Origin: Gracilaria domingensis
Lineage: Eukaryota; Rhodophyta; Florideophyceae; Gracilariales; Gracilariaceae
NCBI GenBank assembly: GCA_022539475.1
Contig: VCMS01000001.1
Span: 186,001-250,000 of the forward strand
DNA: 64,000 nt
Direction of reading: 5' to 3'
Shown: positions 1-11,700 of the stretch, one piece after another
How positions within the stretch are numbered: position 1 is the stretch's first letter
Layout of the letters: each line of letters opens with the position of its first letter
The notes under the pieces: generated by a model
What the model was told of the DNA's origin: nothing
Databases searched by the model: none
What the model saw: the letters and a program-made list of their open reading frames with translations, nothing else
Translations under genes and position numbers: made by a program

Positions 1-2072
1 TTGGTATTGTTTACCGCGACCTGAAACTGGAAAACATCTTGATTGATGCAGATGGCCACATACGACTGGCCGACTTTGGCTTAACAAAGGTGCTTCGCCA
101 AGACAACGGTAAACTTCGTCGAACAAACACCTTTTGCGGCACCAAGGAATACGTGGCCCCAGAAATGATCCGTGGCGACTCGTACGATATGTCCCTTGAC
201 TTTTGGGCCCTAGGCATCCTCTTGTATGAGATGATGTCTGGCAAAACCCCGTTCTATCACGATGACCACGACCGGATATATGATCGAATTGAGAAAGCCC
301 CAATCTTCTTCCCGTCAGATCTTTCTCCCGAGGTGCGCAGCTTAATTACATTACTATTGAAGCGTTGCCCGTTGGAGAGACTTGGAACTGGAAGTATGGG
401 CATCGAAGAAATCAAGCTTCACGACTGGTTCAAGAATGTCGACTGGAATGCAGTAAGGGCTAAGACCGTAGAAAGCCCGTTGCGAAAGGGTCTCCGCTTT
501 CGCCGCGAGTCTTTGGATGACTCGCAGCTGAGCGCCAGGGCCAAGAAGCGCCGGCAAGAGCAGCGAAAGGCGATGGCTGCCGTTGAAGAAGACCTCAAGG
601 CGGACAAGAGGTACGTGGCTTCGCTGGGCTCCAGCGTCAGCATTGCAAACCGTCCGAAAGCCCCCATGGAGAAATGGAGGGGCGGAATCTTGGCAGGTTA
701 TTGCTTCCGCTCGCTAAAGCCATTCGAGACGTTTGTGCCAGAAGCTCCGACGCCCCCTAGCCCCTCCCCCGTGTTAAAAGAGATTTCTGAAGAGTCCGCC
801 TCAGAATCCAAAGCGGAGGAAGCTGGAAGCGAATTCATGTCATGTTCGACTTCTGCGGTCGCCCCAATGACGACAACGAGTAACGCGGACAGTGAGAAGG
901 ATGTGACAGAAACGGATCCAAGCTCTGAGGGATCCGAAGAATCCTCGCCACCAGCGAGCATGGAGAATGAATCGAATAATGTTCCGGTGATTCCTATCAA
1001 GACCACTCCCCCCGTCAATCCTGTTGCTGTGAAAGGAAGCAGTTCGTCAATGCCACCAACGCCAGCGATCGCGTCATGGCTTAGTCCGGCGAAAAGTGTA
1101 AGCCGAGGGGCTTCTGCTTCAAGTGCACCTGTCACGCCAAGCACGAAATCATTCCACCTTCCGCCATCGAGTCACTTTCCGCATCTACAAGCGTTGCTGA
1201 CTTCATCAAGCGATGAAAAGCTCGAGCATGAGGAGAACTCGGCAAAGGCTGCGAACGTTCCTGCGGGTACTACCGTGGATGCCAGAAACGAAGACGATAG
1301 TGTTGGATCTAAATCTTTTCACGTCGAAGAAGTGGGTCACGTGACATACGTTCACGACGAGATAGCTGCTGCAAGCGATCGACTTCATGAGAATGATTCC
1401 CTCAACCACATTTTCAACACTTTGGAACAAGGTGGGGGCGATGGTCGCGAAAAAAAGACATCTGACATAGAGCAACCAGAGATACGGATGAAGGAAGTCC
1501 TGGTTGAAGACCCACAATCTGAAGAAGGCAGTGAAACTTTCCCCGTTGCATCCGAGGACTTCACCGAGGCAAACGTTCGGACTAATGATACCACAGATGA
1601 AGACTCGATAGCGCGTGGGGAAGACGGCATCACTTCTGTCGGTGTTCACGAAATAAGAGAAGCTTTGGGTTTTCCGTCATCTAAGCAGGATGAACGTGAA
1701 TCGCAAACCACCGAAAATCACTCCGTCGAAGATCGGAGTACTCCTATCGTAGCGGAGAAGATGAAATCGGCAAACGAAATTGGACATGAATGGGTGGAGG
1801 ACACGGAGCAGGACAAATCTTCCAAGCTACCTAGGAAGTCCGACTCTGTGGCATATGAGTCGTCATCCCCACCCTCGGACCCAAATACAACGAATAGCAC
1901 GGTGGAGAATAACGTTGATGAGAAAGGGTTTGCGTTCCAGACGCGTCCAGTCAACAAATCTCAGTTGTGTGATGTCAGCTCCCTTGTGACGGATATGTAC
2001 ATTCCCAACCCTTTTGTGCCGTCACCGACTTCTGTCCAAGACGTAGCTGTTGCAAGAAATGTAGCGGGTTGA
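1..2072 (+). CDS. AGC-family Ser/Thr protein kinase, 3' part, with a long acidic tail
   Basis: The reading frame is open from the window edge (codons from position 3), so the 5' end is missing. The visible part starts at the catalytic loop YRDLKLENIL, followed by DFG (ADFGL), an AGC-type activation loop with TFCGT and EYVAPE, and the rest of the C-lobe (DFWALGILLYEMM). This order is typical of the AKT/S6K/SGK/PKA group. The kinase C-lobe ends near residue 125 of the visible part. A tail of about 500 residues follows, rich in Ser, Glu, Asp and Pro. It has a TPPSPSP stretch that could serve as a turn-motif phosphosite, but I see no clear hydrophobic FxxF motif. Substrate and pathway cannot be named. 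The AGC assignment is firm; the tail is unlike common family members and is probably disordered. Confidence 0.9.
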   Translation, partial: GIVYRDLKLENILIDADGHIRLADFGLTKVLRQDNGKLRRTNTFCGTKEYVAPEMIRGDSYDMSLDFWALGILLYEMMSGKTPFYHDDHDRIYDRIEKAPIFFPSDLSPEVRSLITLLLKRCPLERLGTGSMGIEEIKLHDWFKNVDWNAVRAKTVESPLRKGLRFRRESLDDSQLSARAKKRRQEQRKAMAAVEEDLKADKRYVASLGSSVSIANRPKAPMEKWRGGILAGYCFRSLKPFETFVPEAPTPPSPSPVLKEISEESASESKAEEAGSEFMSCSTSAVAPMTTTSNADSEKDVTETDPSSEGSEESSPPASMENESNNVPVIPIKTTPPVNPVAVKGSSSSMPPTPAIASWLSPAKSVSRGASASSAPVTPSTKSFHLPPSSHFPHLQALLTSSSDEKLEHEENSAKAANVPAGTTVDARNEDDSVGSKSFHVEEVGHVTYVHDEIAAASDRLHENDSLNHIFNTLEQGGGDGREKKTSDIEQPEIRMKEVLVEDPQSEEGSETFPVASEDFTEANVRTNDTTDEDSIARGEDGITSVGVHEIREALGFPSSKQDERESQTTENHSVEDRSTPIVAEKMKSANEIGHEWVEDTEQDKSSKLPRKSDSVAYESSSPPSDPNTTNSTVENNVDEKGFAFQTRPVNKSQLCDVSSLVTDMYIPNPFVPSPTSVQDVAVARNVAG

Positions 2073-5000
2073 GAAGCTAAGCGCATGAACGACTGAAGCG
2101 CACATTGGCCCAATCGAAGCCGATCCCTTAGGGCGTTACGATCACTAAACTAACTGGCATCATGGTGGCCACACCTGGCCGTGGCACTTTTGTAATCCTT
2201 GCAGACTCCTGGCATGAACTCTTTCGAAATCATGTGTTCTACGCTTAACCTTCATCCCCGGTCGAACCGATGTATGCCCGGCTAGCAAAATTAGCATTGA
2301 AACCCATCACCGACGAGAAGGAGTTCTTCATATCAAAACGTAGAAGCCTGAAAACGACTGCATATGGCTGACTATCAGTTGAATTCCGTTGCCAAAATAG
2401 AACCAATCCGAGATTGAGAGCTCCTTCATGGGCGTCTATAGACATGCAGCAGAGTCAATTTTGGAGGAATGTACATCATGTGATATGATGGCTGCGGAAG
2501 ACTATACCGGAGGGCTGCAGTCTAGCTGCACCATTCCTCTTGCGCGATACCATGATTGTAGCGGGTTAATATATCACTCACGCCCTTACCTTCATTGCTT
2601 CTGAACCTTAGCCCGCATCAATTGTTCACTTCTTCTTCGTCGAATATACCAGTGTCTGCTCGAAGAGCTCACAACTAAACAGGTAATGGATTGCCTTTAC
2701 CCTTGTAGAGCAAGGAGCAGAAGTTGATTGAACGCAGAAAATAGACTACTGTACCAAGGGTGGACTGACCTCCACAGCAGATTGTAAGGTAACCTTCTAA
2801 CATTTACACTCCAATGCCTGCGTACCTTCGGGACTTGCATCAGATGCTCGTAAATTTGGTACCTTTGGTATTGAAAAGGTATCATACTCGGTACTCAGCT
2901 CGTAGGAGTATTCGATTTCTGATTTCTGAGTGACCCAAGGTGGCGGCCCGCTGCGGTCCAAATTGCTAAACTGCGCTAGGTATTGCAACTTCTCCCCGTA
3001 GAAACTAAATTGAGTTCCCGGTTCCTTTTCTCGGGTATACCCTAGCTCAGCTCTTTCCCTTCTCCAATGACTTTTTATACATGTGCCTTATGTTCCCATC
3101 CACAAGCACAATCGAACGTGGTTGATTATCAACCATCTTCGAATGTGAAGGCATTGACGAGTCGTGTTCGATCCAGTGAACGATGAAGGTTGTGAAGCTA
3201 CCAGTATCGTGACCACTTACTGTCGCTGGCGTTACAGACGTGCGACAGAAGCAGATGAACCCCAGTTCTTCCACCATCACAACAAGTTTTACTATATTCC
3301 AATCAGCAAGGTGGTGGACCACATATGCAAATCGTCCATTCTTGTTTGTGGTCGATAAGAATTAATCGTTTGCCCTTCACTGGGGAAGGTTGCTGCACAA
3401 AGTCTTGTATATACCAAAGAGTGATCAGACATCAGTTTAGTATTCCATCCAAAGCGAACCGAGTTTTCTCGACTCTCTCTTTCTATCTAATACTGTTCGC
3501 GTTTCAGCCTTGAGACAGGCCCTGGCCGAGCACCAGAATTGTCTCTCTACATTTTGTTCCCGATGGTTCTGAGAAGTCGGTCATGTCCTTCTTCAATTGG
3601 AGTAGGAGAGTGGACCAGGGGGATAGGCTTTCGCAAGAAACAAAGAGAGAATATATGTAACGAACGATTGGAACGAAAAGAAGCGTTTATTTTCGTGAAC
3701 TATAATACTCAGATGCTTCATCCTTTTCATCATCAACAAATGCTCATATATGAGTCCAACCTTTTGTGACTGCCGAAACGCTCTGTGTTGGAGACGTGTT
3801 CGGGATGTGCTGCTTTCACTCCTGTTGATGTCGCACCCGAGATTGGTCTTTACATAATTCTCTCTCAAGGAAGGAAATTCCTGTGTAGATGTCGCTGGCA
3901 ACGAAAGCTCCATGTTCACAATTTTTGCTTTCCTCTCCTCTCCTCTCCCCTCTCTCTCTATCTCCCTCTCTCTCTCTTGCACAGAGATATCACCTCGTAT
4001 GCTCATCCGTGAAAAACGACTGCTTTTCTCTGCGAATCCTTCAGAACCCCTAAACAGGCAGGTTTCGCAATTCGAACGCTTTCCTTAAATGATTATTGAA
4101 TACACCCACCCAGATTCCATTACTAGCGGTTGAGGTGTCTCTGCCGCTAGATATGCTTGCTTCAGGCTTTCTCTGCCAGCAGCATGGTGTCTTCTACCGT
4201 AATCTCCCTTTTTCGTTTGTACCAGTGCGATTGTCCAAAAACCCTCTGAACTTCTCGCGAAATGCGTTTCTGCGAAGAAAAGATCCTTAGCTATCCATAC
4301 CAACATTCTTTCGTACTACTTCCTGAACTGTTGTCTTTGACAATCCTGAGTGTGTTGAACACAATCTTCTTGACTAGACCCCAAGCGCATATCATAATCG
4401 CAGAAGATAATGACAGGGATAATGATCAATATCGTTTACTATTCCTAGGTTTCACCTCCCTACTGTACGTACTGATTGGAACACCTTGTAAGTGTACACC
4501 GCACATACTGAACGTAGAAACGACGATACCAGCTTCCCTTTAATAGAATCTATTGCAGAGAAACCGCCCATACCGAAAATACCTGTGGTAGATACGACGG
4601 GGAGTGTGGCATGATATAGACGTGTTAAGTTATCTCTTTCTCCAGTCGCAGAAGACGAGAGAGTATCATTTGAATACCACGGGCTCAATATCATCGCTCA
4701 TCATTCAGTGGAAAGTTAAAACTACAATGCTTTGAACGTTGAGGATCAGGAAAACCCGGGATCGACTTTTAAGCCCAAGGTTTTATTCGAGGGCGGAACC
4801 GTCTTCCCAACTTAAGCTTCCCCATCTCGTCGTCATCCGCCATTTGCCGGACATCTGACGCACGAAGCTGGCCTATGACGCGGGAGAAGTGAAAGAGTGA
4901 ATACAAGGCTTTTCTACCCGGTTTGGTCCGCGGAAGCTGAGATTCTACGATGGAAACTATAGAAAAAGTTGTGCGAGACTACTCGCAGGATTTCACGTAA

Positions 5001-6147
5001 ATGCTGCGCAATAGAAGTTTTCGTGCGCAATGTCTTTCGATTCGATACATGAGCTGCTTTGGGGATATTGAGTTCATGGGTCTACAGGTCTTATTGTTGG
5101 GGCACGAGGTACGTGTACATATATTTCAATCGAGACTGCACACGCACAATTTTTTCGGCAATTCTATTCATTCAGTGAGTGGGAACGAAGAAGACAACTG
5201 ACTTCAACAGGAATGGTGAGTTAAAGAGCTACAGGAAGGACTCTTCTGGTGGCACAACGTATCCATAGAGATAAAGCGAATCAGTCGTTCAAATGACCAT
5301 AACGTCCTCGTCCTCAACCAAACAAGAACCGCCCCTCGACTGAAGCTTTGAACCACAGGTGTCGTCTCCAGCCAATTCTCCAAGCTTAAATGCAAACGAC
5401 ATTAGGATCATTATGAATGACATTCAGAGACACACTTTTCTTTATCAGCACAATCCATACTGTGGATAGAAGGCTGGTCCTCTACCATTGGTAAGCACCA
5501 CGTAAAACTTTAAGCAATAGAACACTTCCCAACTTTGCCAGTTCATTTCCGCTCTATTTGCTCTTCAAATTGATCTCACCGTTATCGGGGGTCATTCAAG
5601 CTGGGAGTTAACAGAGACCTATAGATCACCTTGCCCATCGCATATGAGGAAGCGACGAGGCAAACTTCGTGCCCAGGAAGTCAAAGACGTGACAGATGGA
5701 GAAAACCCGGCGATACCATGGTGATGATATATATATATATACACGTCAATCTACGGCTCTGAGAAGCCACCCGGCAGTATGTGACTACGTGCATACTGTA
5801 CGAAGGTGCGCACGTTCCAAAACCAACGCCGGTCGCCATAACTTCTTAAATGCACGATGAAGCATAGTATCAAGCAGAGTTAGTTCTTTACATACCAGCT
5901 GGAATGTTTCCGGCCTTGTTCTCGGTAGAGTGATCCATCGTCAACTATAATGGGCAGTTTAGAAATACTACCCTCATTAACGGGAATGAAAACTCTCTCG
6001 GAGTTCATGTAGCTTCGTATTTGAAGGTTGTCTTCACCAACCCCTGAGCGTCAGCCACAGTGCGAATCTCACTTTTGATGTGGGGATCGGTCGGCATCTG
6101 TTTCGTACTCCCGCTGTTCTGTCCTCTTCCGAAGGTAGGCTTTTGTT
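2073..6147. other. gene-poor spacer
   Basis: About 4 kb with many stops in all frames. Every open frame is under about 140 codons and none resembles a known protein. It holds a CT-rich pyrimidine tract (about 3924-3981) and a short (AT)n run near 5727-5740. A short or highly spliced gene cannot be ruled out. Confidence 0.6.
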
Positions 6148-6543
6148 TTATAGACAGAGTAGATAAATAGTAAGACTGTTTCCGGACCAAAAGTAAGGGA
6201 AGAACTTGAAGGACAGTTTTAGCTTCTCGCCAATGCAAAACACTTCGAAGCTGTGGGTGGACCTCTGTTGCAGAAAGTCAAGCAACTCGAGAGTGGCTTT
6301 CGTCTCTTTCAAAACAGGGGGCGGTAAAACCCAGCCGCCTCTTTCAATGTAATAAAGGATGCATAGCAGTGCCAAGAAGAGGTAGTCGCGGGCTGTGCAG
6401 AAGCGGACGGCGCCAAAGGCAGGGTTGAGTGTTTGTGACTGAGTGGATACGATGGCTGACGTGATGAAAGCCACGATAGTGCCAAGATTGACGGCAGAAA
6501 ACAATGAAGAGGGAGGGTGAAGATCAACGGATGAAGATGTCAT
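6148..6543 (-). CDS. doubtful small membrane protein ORF behind the cap methyltransferase
   Basis: A 131-codon frame whose ATG (6541-6543) overlaps the TGA stop of the methyltransferase gene in an ATGA arrangement. It encodes two hydrophobic stretches, one near residues 13-35 (LGTIVAFITSAIV) and one near 55-72 (YLFLALLCILYYI), with a charged segment after them. I do not recognise a family. It could be a separate gene, part of the methyltransferase 3' UTR, or an exon whose partner lies in another frame at 6005-6130. That short frame ends in a plausible soluble C-terminus, but I see no consensus GTAAG or GTATG donor between the two. It is listed because the hydropathy looks protein-like and the overlap is unusual for a eukaryote. 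Confidence 0.25.
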   Translation of the reverse strand: MTSSSVDLHPPSSLFSAVNLGTIVAFITSAIVSTQSQTLNPAFGAVRFCTARDYLFLALLCILYYIERGGWVLPPPVLKETKATLELLDFLQQRSTHSFEVFCIGEKLKLSFKFFPYFWSGNSLTIYLLCL

Positions 6544-7517
6544 CTCATCGTAATAATTTCGTGAACGCCAACAGGCTCCACGTTTGATGACCACACTTTG
6601 TCTGATGATACTCCAGGGTTCGGGTCACCTCTTCTCTTGAATGCAAACGCGGTGTATAGATAAATGGCATCCCACTGGTTTGGCTCTATGGAGCCATTTT
6701 CGTCCACCACACGCATGGAAAAAAGCAGGCTACGGTACTCTGGATACTCTTCTTTCGAAAACTCGGAGAAAAAGTCGTGAAAGTTGGCCAGCATGACGAG
6801 CTCAAGATCATATGTAGCAGCGAGACGCGCAAAACTCGGAAAGTGAACAAGAAACTCTGGACAGTCTTCAACGCTTTGGTCCAGAGTGAAGTTGTAGCGA
6901 ATGCCATACGGATTGTCTTTCGGAAAGTGTTTGTCTTTGAACCCCGGATCAAGTCGCACTTCATAAACGGTATTCGACACAGCGAGGTCATCCACTGCTC
7001 GCAGTTTACGCACAAGTACATTAGAATCAACCGTAGTTCCGATGAAAAAGCCGCCGGGCTTGAGACGATCCGTGACGTTTTTCAATAACTGTCGCACTCG
7101 TGCTTCGCTCTCGAAGGCGTAGTGAATTGCAAACTGGCAGCTTACAACGTCAAACATAATGTCTCGTGGAAGATAATCGACTAGGTTTACCTGAAAGCAA
7201 TCGCCAACGAGTAGAGTAGGTCTAAAAGGTGCCTGACCCATGCCATTGTATCTATTAGCAAACTCTTGCACGGAAAGCTCGGCCGTGTCGCACGCGACGT
7301 ACTGCGCGGCTCCTGCTTGCGACCACTTGTGAAGGTCGCCACCTTTGCCGCAGCAGAGGTCCAGGACGGAATAGCCGGGACGCGTGTGCAAGTAAATGAG
7401 TACGGACTTGAGCCAGTTGTTGAATTTGCGCATCTGAAAGATGGGCGACTGCTTGCGCGTGTGACGATTCTCAAGCGGACGCGCATTGTAATGATCGGTG
7501 ACCTGCGGATTGTCCAT
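6540..7517 (-). CDS. mRNA cap guanine-N7 methyltransferase
   Basis: A 325-residue protein that transfers a methyl group from S-adenosylmethionine to N7 of the 5' cap guanosine of nuclear mRNA (Abd1/RNMT family). Visible marks: the N-terminal HYNARP element, where the family usually has a V-x-x-HYN motif; RKFNNWLKSVLI; SAM motif I VLDLCCGKGGDLHKW; DYLP; and the later VSCQFAIHYAFE, followed by a C-terminal beta-rich half with PEYRSLLF. The longest frame runs up to 7964, but that extra N-terminus is low in quality and begins with a non-ATG codon. The ATG at 7515-7517 starts just before the conserved HYN element, so it is chosen. Length matches the catalytic core of the family without the long N-terminal arm of animal enzymes. 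The stop overlaps a doubtful ORF downstream. Confidence 0.92.
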   Translation of the reverse strand: MDNPQVTDHYNARPLENRHTRKQSPIFQMRKFNNWLKSVLIYLHTRPGYSVLDLCCGKGGDLHKWSQAGAAQYVACDTAELSVQEFANRYNGMGQAPFRPTLLVGDCFQVNLVDYLPRDIMFDVVSCQFAIHYAFESEARVRQLLKNVTDRLKPGGFFIGTTVDSNVLVRKLRAVDDLAVSNTVYEVRLDPGFKDKHFPKDNPYGIRYNFTLDQSVEDCPEFLVHFPSFARLAATYDLELVMLANFHDFFSEFSKEEYPEYRSLLFSMRVVDENGSIEPNQWDAIYLYTAFAFKRRGDPNPGVSSDKVWSSNVEPVGVHEIITMR

Positions 7518-8310
7518 GGCGAAGAGCAAGATCTGTAACGGGACTGACAAGACTTTGCACGAGACGGTCAGAGCGGCTGCGCGGGAAAAGCGGGCGTTTG
7601 TGGGGCGAAAGATGAGGGGCTTTGTCTGGAAGCCATTTGACAGGCGGAATCGGAGACGGGGGTCGTGCGAAGAGCCAGCTATGAACGCCGGGAGCGCGAA
7701 CAAGATCACGCTGCGCGCCGCCGCGGTAGGGCGTGCGCCAATTTTCGCGCGCAGTGTTCGATTGCGCTGTTCGCAGTGCGAACTTCGCACGCTCCAAACT
7801 TTGGAGTCCAAAGTCGTTAGATATGTCCACGTGGACGACCTAACTGCGTCCAAGAACTGTTTTCCTCGATCGATTGATGGCCCACTGACTTCTCTGGCGC
7901 ACTGCACCGTCCTCGAGTCGGGGCACTTCCCGTCCCACGAGTGGATGCGCGCTTCCAACTCCACGGACGAGCTCTTTCATCCATCCTTCCTTCCAAATTC
8001 AAAGCAGCAAGCAATGGTTGGCAGCAAGCAAACCACCAGCTTGCCATACGAGGTCGCAGCTTCCCGTGTCACAACGATGCATTCTCGTTTCCATTCCACC
8101 GTTTTCCAAGACGCAATGCTTTAGACGCCCGTAGACAGCTTGGCAATATTATGTTGACTCTCTTGATATTCCGACGAACAATGCCAAGAGAATGGCGTTG
8201 ATGCCTTCGCACCCCTGCTCAGCGAGAAAGGGGCTCAAACAACCCCGGAACGTAAGACAAATGATAACTTGACGTGACAATCATAGTTCTAGACCTCGTG
8301 GCTCATTTTG
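7518..8310. other. spacer upstream of the cap methyltransferase
   Basis: The methyltransferase frame stays open for a further 149 codons here, and an opposite-strand frame is open at 7498-8124. Both have the composition of chance open frames. The region probably holds the methyltransferase promoter and 5' UTR. I see no clear TATA box. Confidence 0.5.
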
Positions 8311-8619
8311 ATGTCTGGGCAAAAGTCGGACGTTGGTTACAAGTCTGCGCTGGAGCAGTTACGGGCCGTAACTTACGGCTACACGTGCAGCGTATATGTG
8401 CTACACGAGCCCTACTTCGCCGAGGGCCAATCTGGTGTGTCTAAAACATTGGCAAGACCACTACGGATTGCGCCAAATGAACAAGTTACCTTCGTATATT
8501 CTCTTTGCAACACTCCTGACAACTTGTTACGCATGCGAGTGTACCTTGTGACAGATCCACCGGTCTCCTACTCCTCTCGTATCACGAACTTCCTAGCTAA
8601 TATGGGCACGACGAGTTGA
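8311..8619 (+). CDS. doubtful 102-residue ORF, no recognised family
   Basis: An ATG-initiated frame of 102 codons with fairly protein-like composition: alternating hydrophobics (YTCSVYVLHEPY, VTFVYSL, RMRVYLV) suggest beta strands. No motif, signal peptide or membrane segment is visible, and no upstream exon could be tied to it. It lies in a gene-poor stretch directly before a CT microsatellite. It could be a small lineage-specific gene, the last exon of a spliced gene, or chance. Confidence 0.25.
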   Translation: MSGQKSDVGYKSALEQLRAVTYGYTCSVYVLHEPYFAEGQSGVSKTLARPLRIAPNEQVTFVYSLCNTPDNLLRMRVYLVTDPPVSYSSRITNFLANMGTTS

Positions 8620-8632
8620 CTTCTTATCCTAA

Positions 8633-8730
8633 TCAACTGCAATATTTCTCTCTCTCTCTCTCTCTCTCTAATACGGGCGCAGTAGTCTAATTCCTACATA
8701 CTGCAGATTTCAACTGCAATATTTCTCTCT
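8633..8730. repeat. CT microsatellite and local 21-bp direct repeat
   Basis: A (TC)n run occupies 8647-8669. A 21-bp unit beginning TCAACTGCAATATTTC occurs twice, at 8633-8653 and 8710-8730, both ending in CT repeats. This looks like a local duplication, probably by slippage or unequal exchange around the microsatellite. A (CAT)n run follows near 8988-9010. Confidence 0.8.
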
Positions 8731-11700
8731 GCTTTGGTCTCTTATTGCATTTGGCTTTACTCACAAGCACTATAGAAGTGTCATCAAAATGCTTTGGCTT
8801 CCGCTTTTTCTGTGATGGCTCTTGTCTTGCTCCCGGAGAGACTTGTTGCTCTCGTCGTGAAGGCATTTTCTGGTGAATATTTGAGCCAAGTTCGAGCTGT
8901 CATTCGATAGTATCACGAGTTCGCAGAACTGGGACTCTTTAACTCGTGTCTCGTCTACTTTTGATAATTCTGTGCAATGAGCAATGCATCATCATCATCA
9001 TCGTCATCATTGCGCTTGGCTTGATTCATGTCCTATTCTTTATTGTTTAGTACCAGAGGGAAAGAAGTCGGCGCTGAGAGTTACCAAACTGAACATAGTG
9101 CTCAACGCTGCCTTGCTGCGCTTCGTCATAATAGTTTCTTAGAGACACATCCTATACCTGACGCCCTAAACTTCACGGTTTATTCCCCATTCGGCCGTGT
9201 ATAGTTTAGGCCAAGCCTGAGGAGCACCAGAATCCCATATGCCACAATGATAAATGACTGATCTGTCGGGGCATCTACATGTAGCTTGATTTCGTTTGGC
9301 ACCGGACATGAGTCTGAGACACATTGGTCAGTACAGTGAAGTATTTAGAGATTGCTGAAAGCATACAAATGATACTTAGGATGAAGAGTTTCAAATTCTC
9401 TTGATGGTGGAAGTAATTTGACGCTGTCTCGATATCACGAGCCAGGAGCCTTTGGTACTGGCTTATACCTCCAAGCTACAATAAACAAGTGACAACAGAG
9501 AAGAACATTGAAAACACAGAGACAACAAACGATTAATTCTACTTAACATAATGATATCACGCGATGATCGATATTCTCTTCGCATACTTTAATCGCCTTG
9601 ACAGCGTCGTTTGAAGAAAAGCATCATCTTGACTCGCAAATGCGGGAGCTGTAGACGTAGACCAAAGTGCCCTTGGATTGGCAGATATAAATTGTCCAGT
9701 CTCACGTAAACTTTGAAGAACGCTCAGCGTTCCTCTTCTAACATAACGTTGATAAAAAGAGCAACTCTGGAAGCACGAATTGGGTAGAAAGCGTCACGAG
9801 AGGTAGGAAGTTAAAAGAAGCACTTGTTATTCGCTTGTCGTTATTGCTGTGCAAGGCGAGAGGAAAAGTATTGATGGTAACGAGCGAAGTAGGAATAACC
9901 CGAATCATGTACGCAGTGCGTCAACATTGGTTCTTGGTAACCTTACATACTTCTCGTTTACTGGATATTCTCAAGGTTTGACGACATGTCTTGAAGTTTT
10001 TGAAGCAGCTCAATGTCAAGAAGGAATCTTTACCTTTCTTCTCTCTTTAATACTAGCCATTAGTTCTAATAGTGTTCTGCTGCAGAAATTTTGCTTTGAT
10101 CAAGAGATAAAACATGCAGATCATCATGATGAAGAGCATCATTTTGTTGCCTTGAAACTAATGTAGTTGACAGTAGTCTTTCTGTGGAATCTTTGTCATG
10201 AACCTGAGATTTCTCTAAATCGAAGATTTCAATGATTTGATCAATAATTATTACCTTTTGTGCCTCATAGCCTTCAATCCGGTAGTCTCGCACCTCCTCC
10301 CGTATGGGAAATACTATTTAAAATAACACAACTTGAGCGACAGGCTCATGATGAAACGAGAGCGTCACGCAGTCTCGTTGTGCTTCAAAAGCTCTTCAAA
10401 CCCTGAAAACTCATGATGTACCAAAGAAAAGTTGGCAACCCATGAGTGAACTAGATTAACTTGCCAAACATGGGGTACTTGATGATCACACACATCGTCC
10501 TCCGAGGCAGAACAACAGCTGCAGAACAGGAATTGACATTTTACGGATAAGACGTTAAGCTGGGTAAGAAAAATCTTGTGTCTGTTTGTATTAACCATAG
10601 CATTAAACTGAATGGAAGCTACGCAAGAAAGCGAGATTTGAGCCTCTGTTGGTGTGAGTGCTTGATTGGAGTTTCCTAGTTGTTCATTAGTTCTGTGGCC
10701 ACTTGATTTTCTGCACAGAGTTAACCTTCTTACCACTGGCCACAGAAAGAGATTGCCAAATTTGGGCGATTCTTGCTTGATGCAACGATGGCTTAAATGA
10801 AATCAATACCGGGAGAATCTCGAGATAGTCATCGCGAAGCCATCTGTTCCAACTTCGTTTACAAAAAAGAACAATGCAGCTTTATCTCGCCAACATGCAT
10901 CAAACGAGTTGTTCGTCTTTTCCGCATTCTCAGTATTTCGCTAAAGCAGCGGAGGATCTAGATCCGCGATACATTGAAGCTCATAGAAACTATTAGTTCT
11001 AGTCAAGCGTTGGCTAAGTTAACATTAGGTGGTTTGAGCACTTAACACTTCCTGTGCATTTTGAAAATCGCGGCTTTGGGGCTTACGCTTGCGTTTAAAC
11101 ATTATGTAAATGCTCAAACATGGACTGGCGAGGTGAAGCTTGGCGTGGGTGTAGAAAGTTTTTCGTGCCCTCTTGCTTGAGAATGCTTTTTGCTGTGTAG
11201 ACAAACGGTTAATTTCTCCTAATTGTTGTAGCTCATGCATTGAATATGAACGATGGTGTCACATATTGCGTCAGGTGCAGTGGAATGCCATTTGGCATTC
11301 CAGCCCATAGTTTGTAAAACACACCTTTTTCCACTGGTACATGAGTAACGCGTAGATAATGAGCGTTACTCCGAGCCGCCAAACTGCTAGAGGGTCAAAG
11401 TGCACACGGACGAGTTCGACGAACTAATCTTAGTGGCTGCCTCCAAATGAGATTACAGAAAGTCTCAAGACTGATGTTTCAACTGCTTCCCTTTCGATGT
11501 TGCTTGTTTCATTACCGTCTCACTCCTTGTCACTCCTGCACAGATGGGGAAAAATTGACCGGTGGTAAACAGCAGGTGGTGAAACGTAGCGACGCACGGA
11601 CACACATCGTACTGTAACGGAGCTTCAGCTGCAGAGAGGGCGAGCGAGGAGAGCTTCTATGCATCGTGCGGGTGCAGCATGCAGCATGCACATGTGCGTT

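Noticed and set aside
698-1649. Minus-strand frames opposite the kinase tail
   Set aside because: Mirror images of the Ser/Glu-rich coding sequence.
7498-8124. Plus-strand 208-codon frame
   Set aside because: It overlaps the methyltransferase start region on the other strand and has no recognisable sequence.
9849-10736. Frames of 105 and 123 codons in the gene-poor region
   Set aside because: No motif, no neighbour context, and conflicting frames on the opposite strand.
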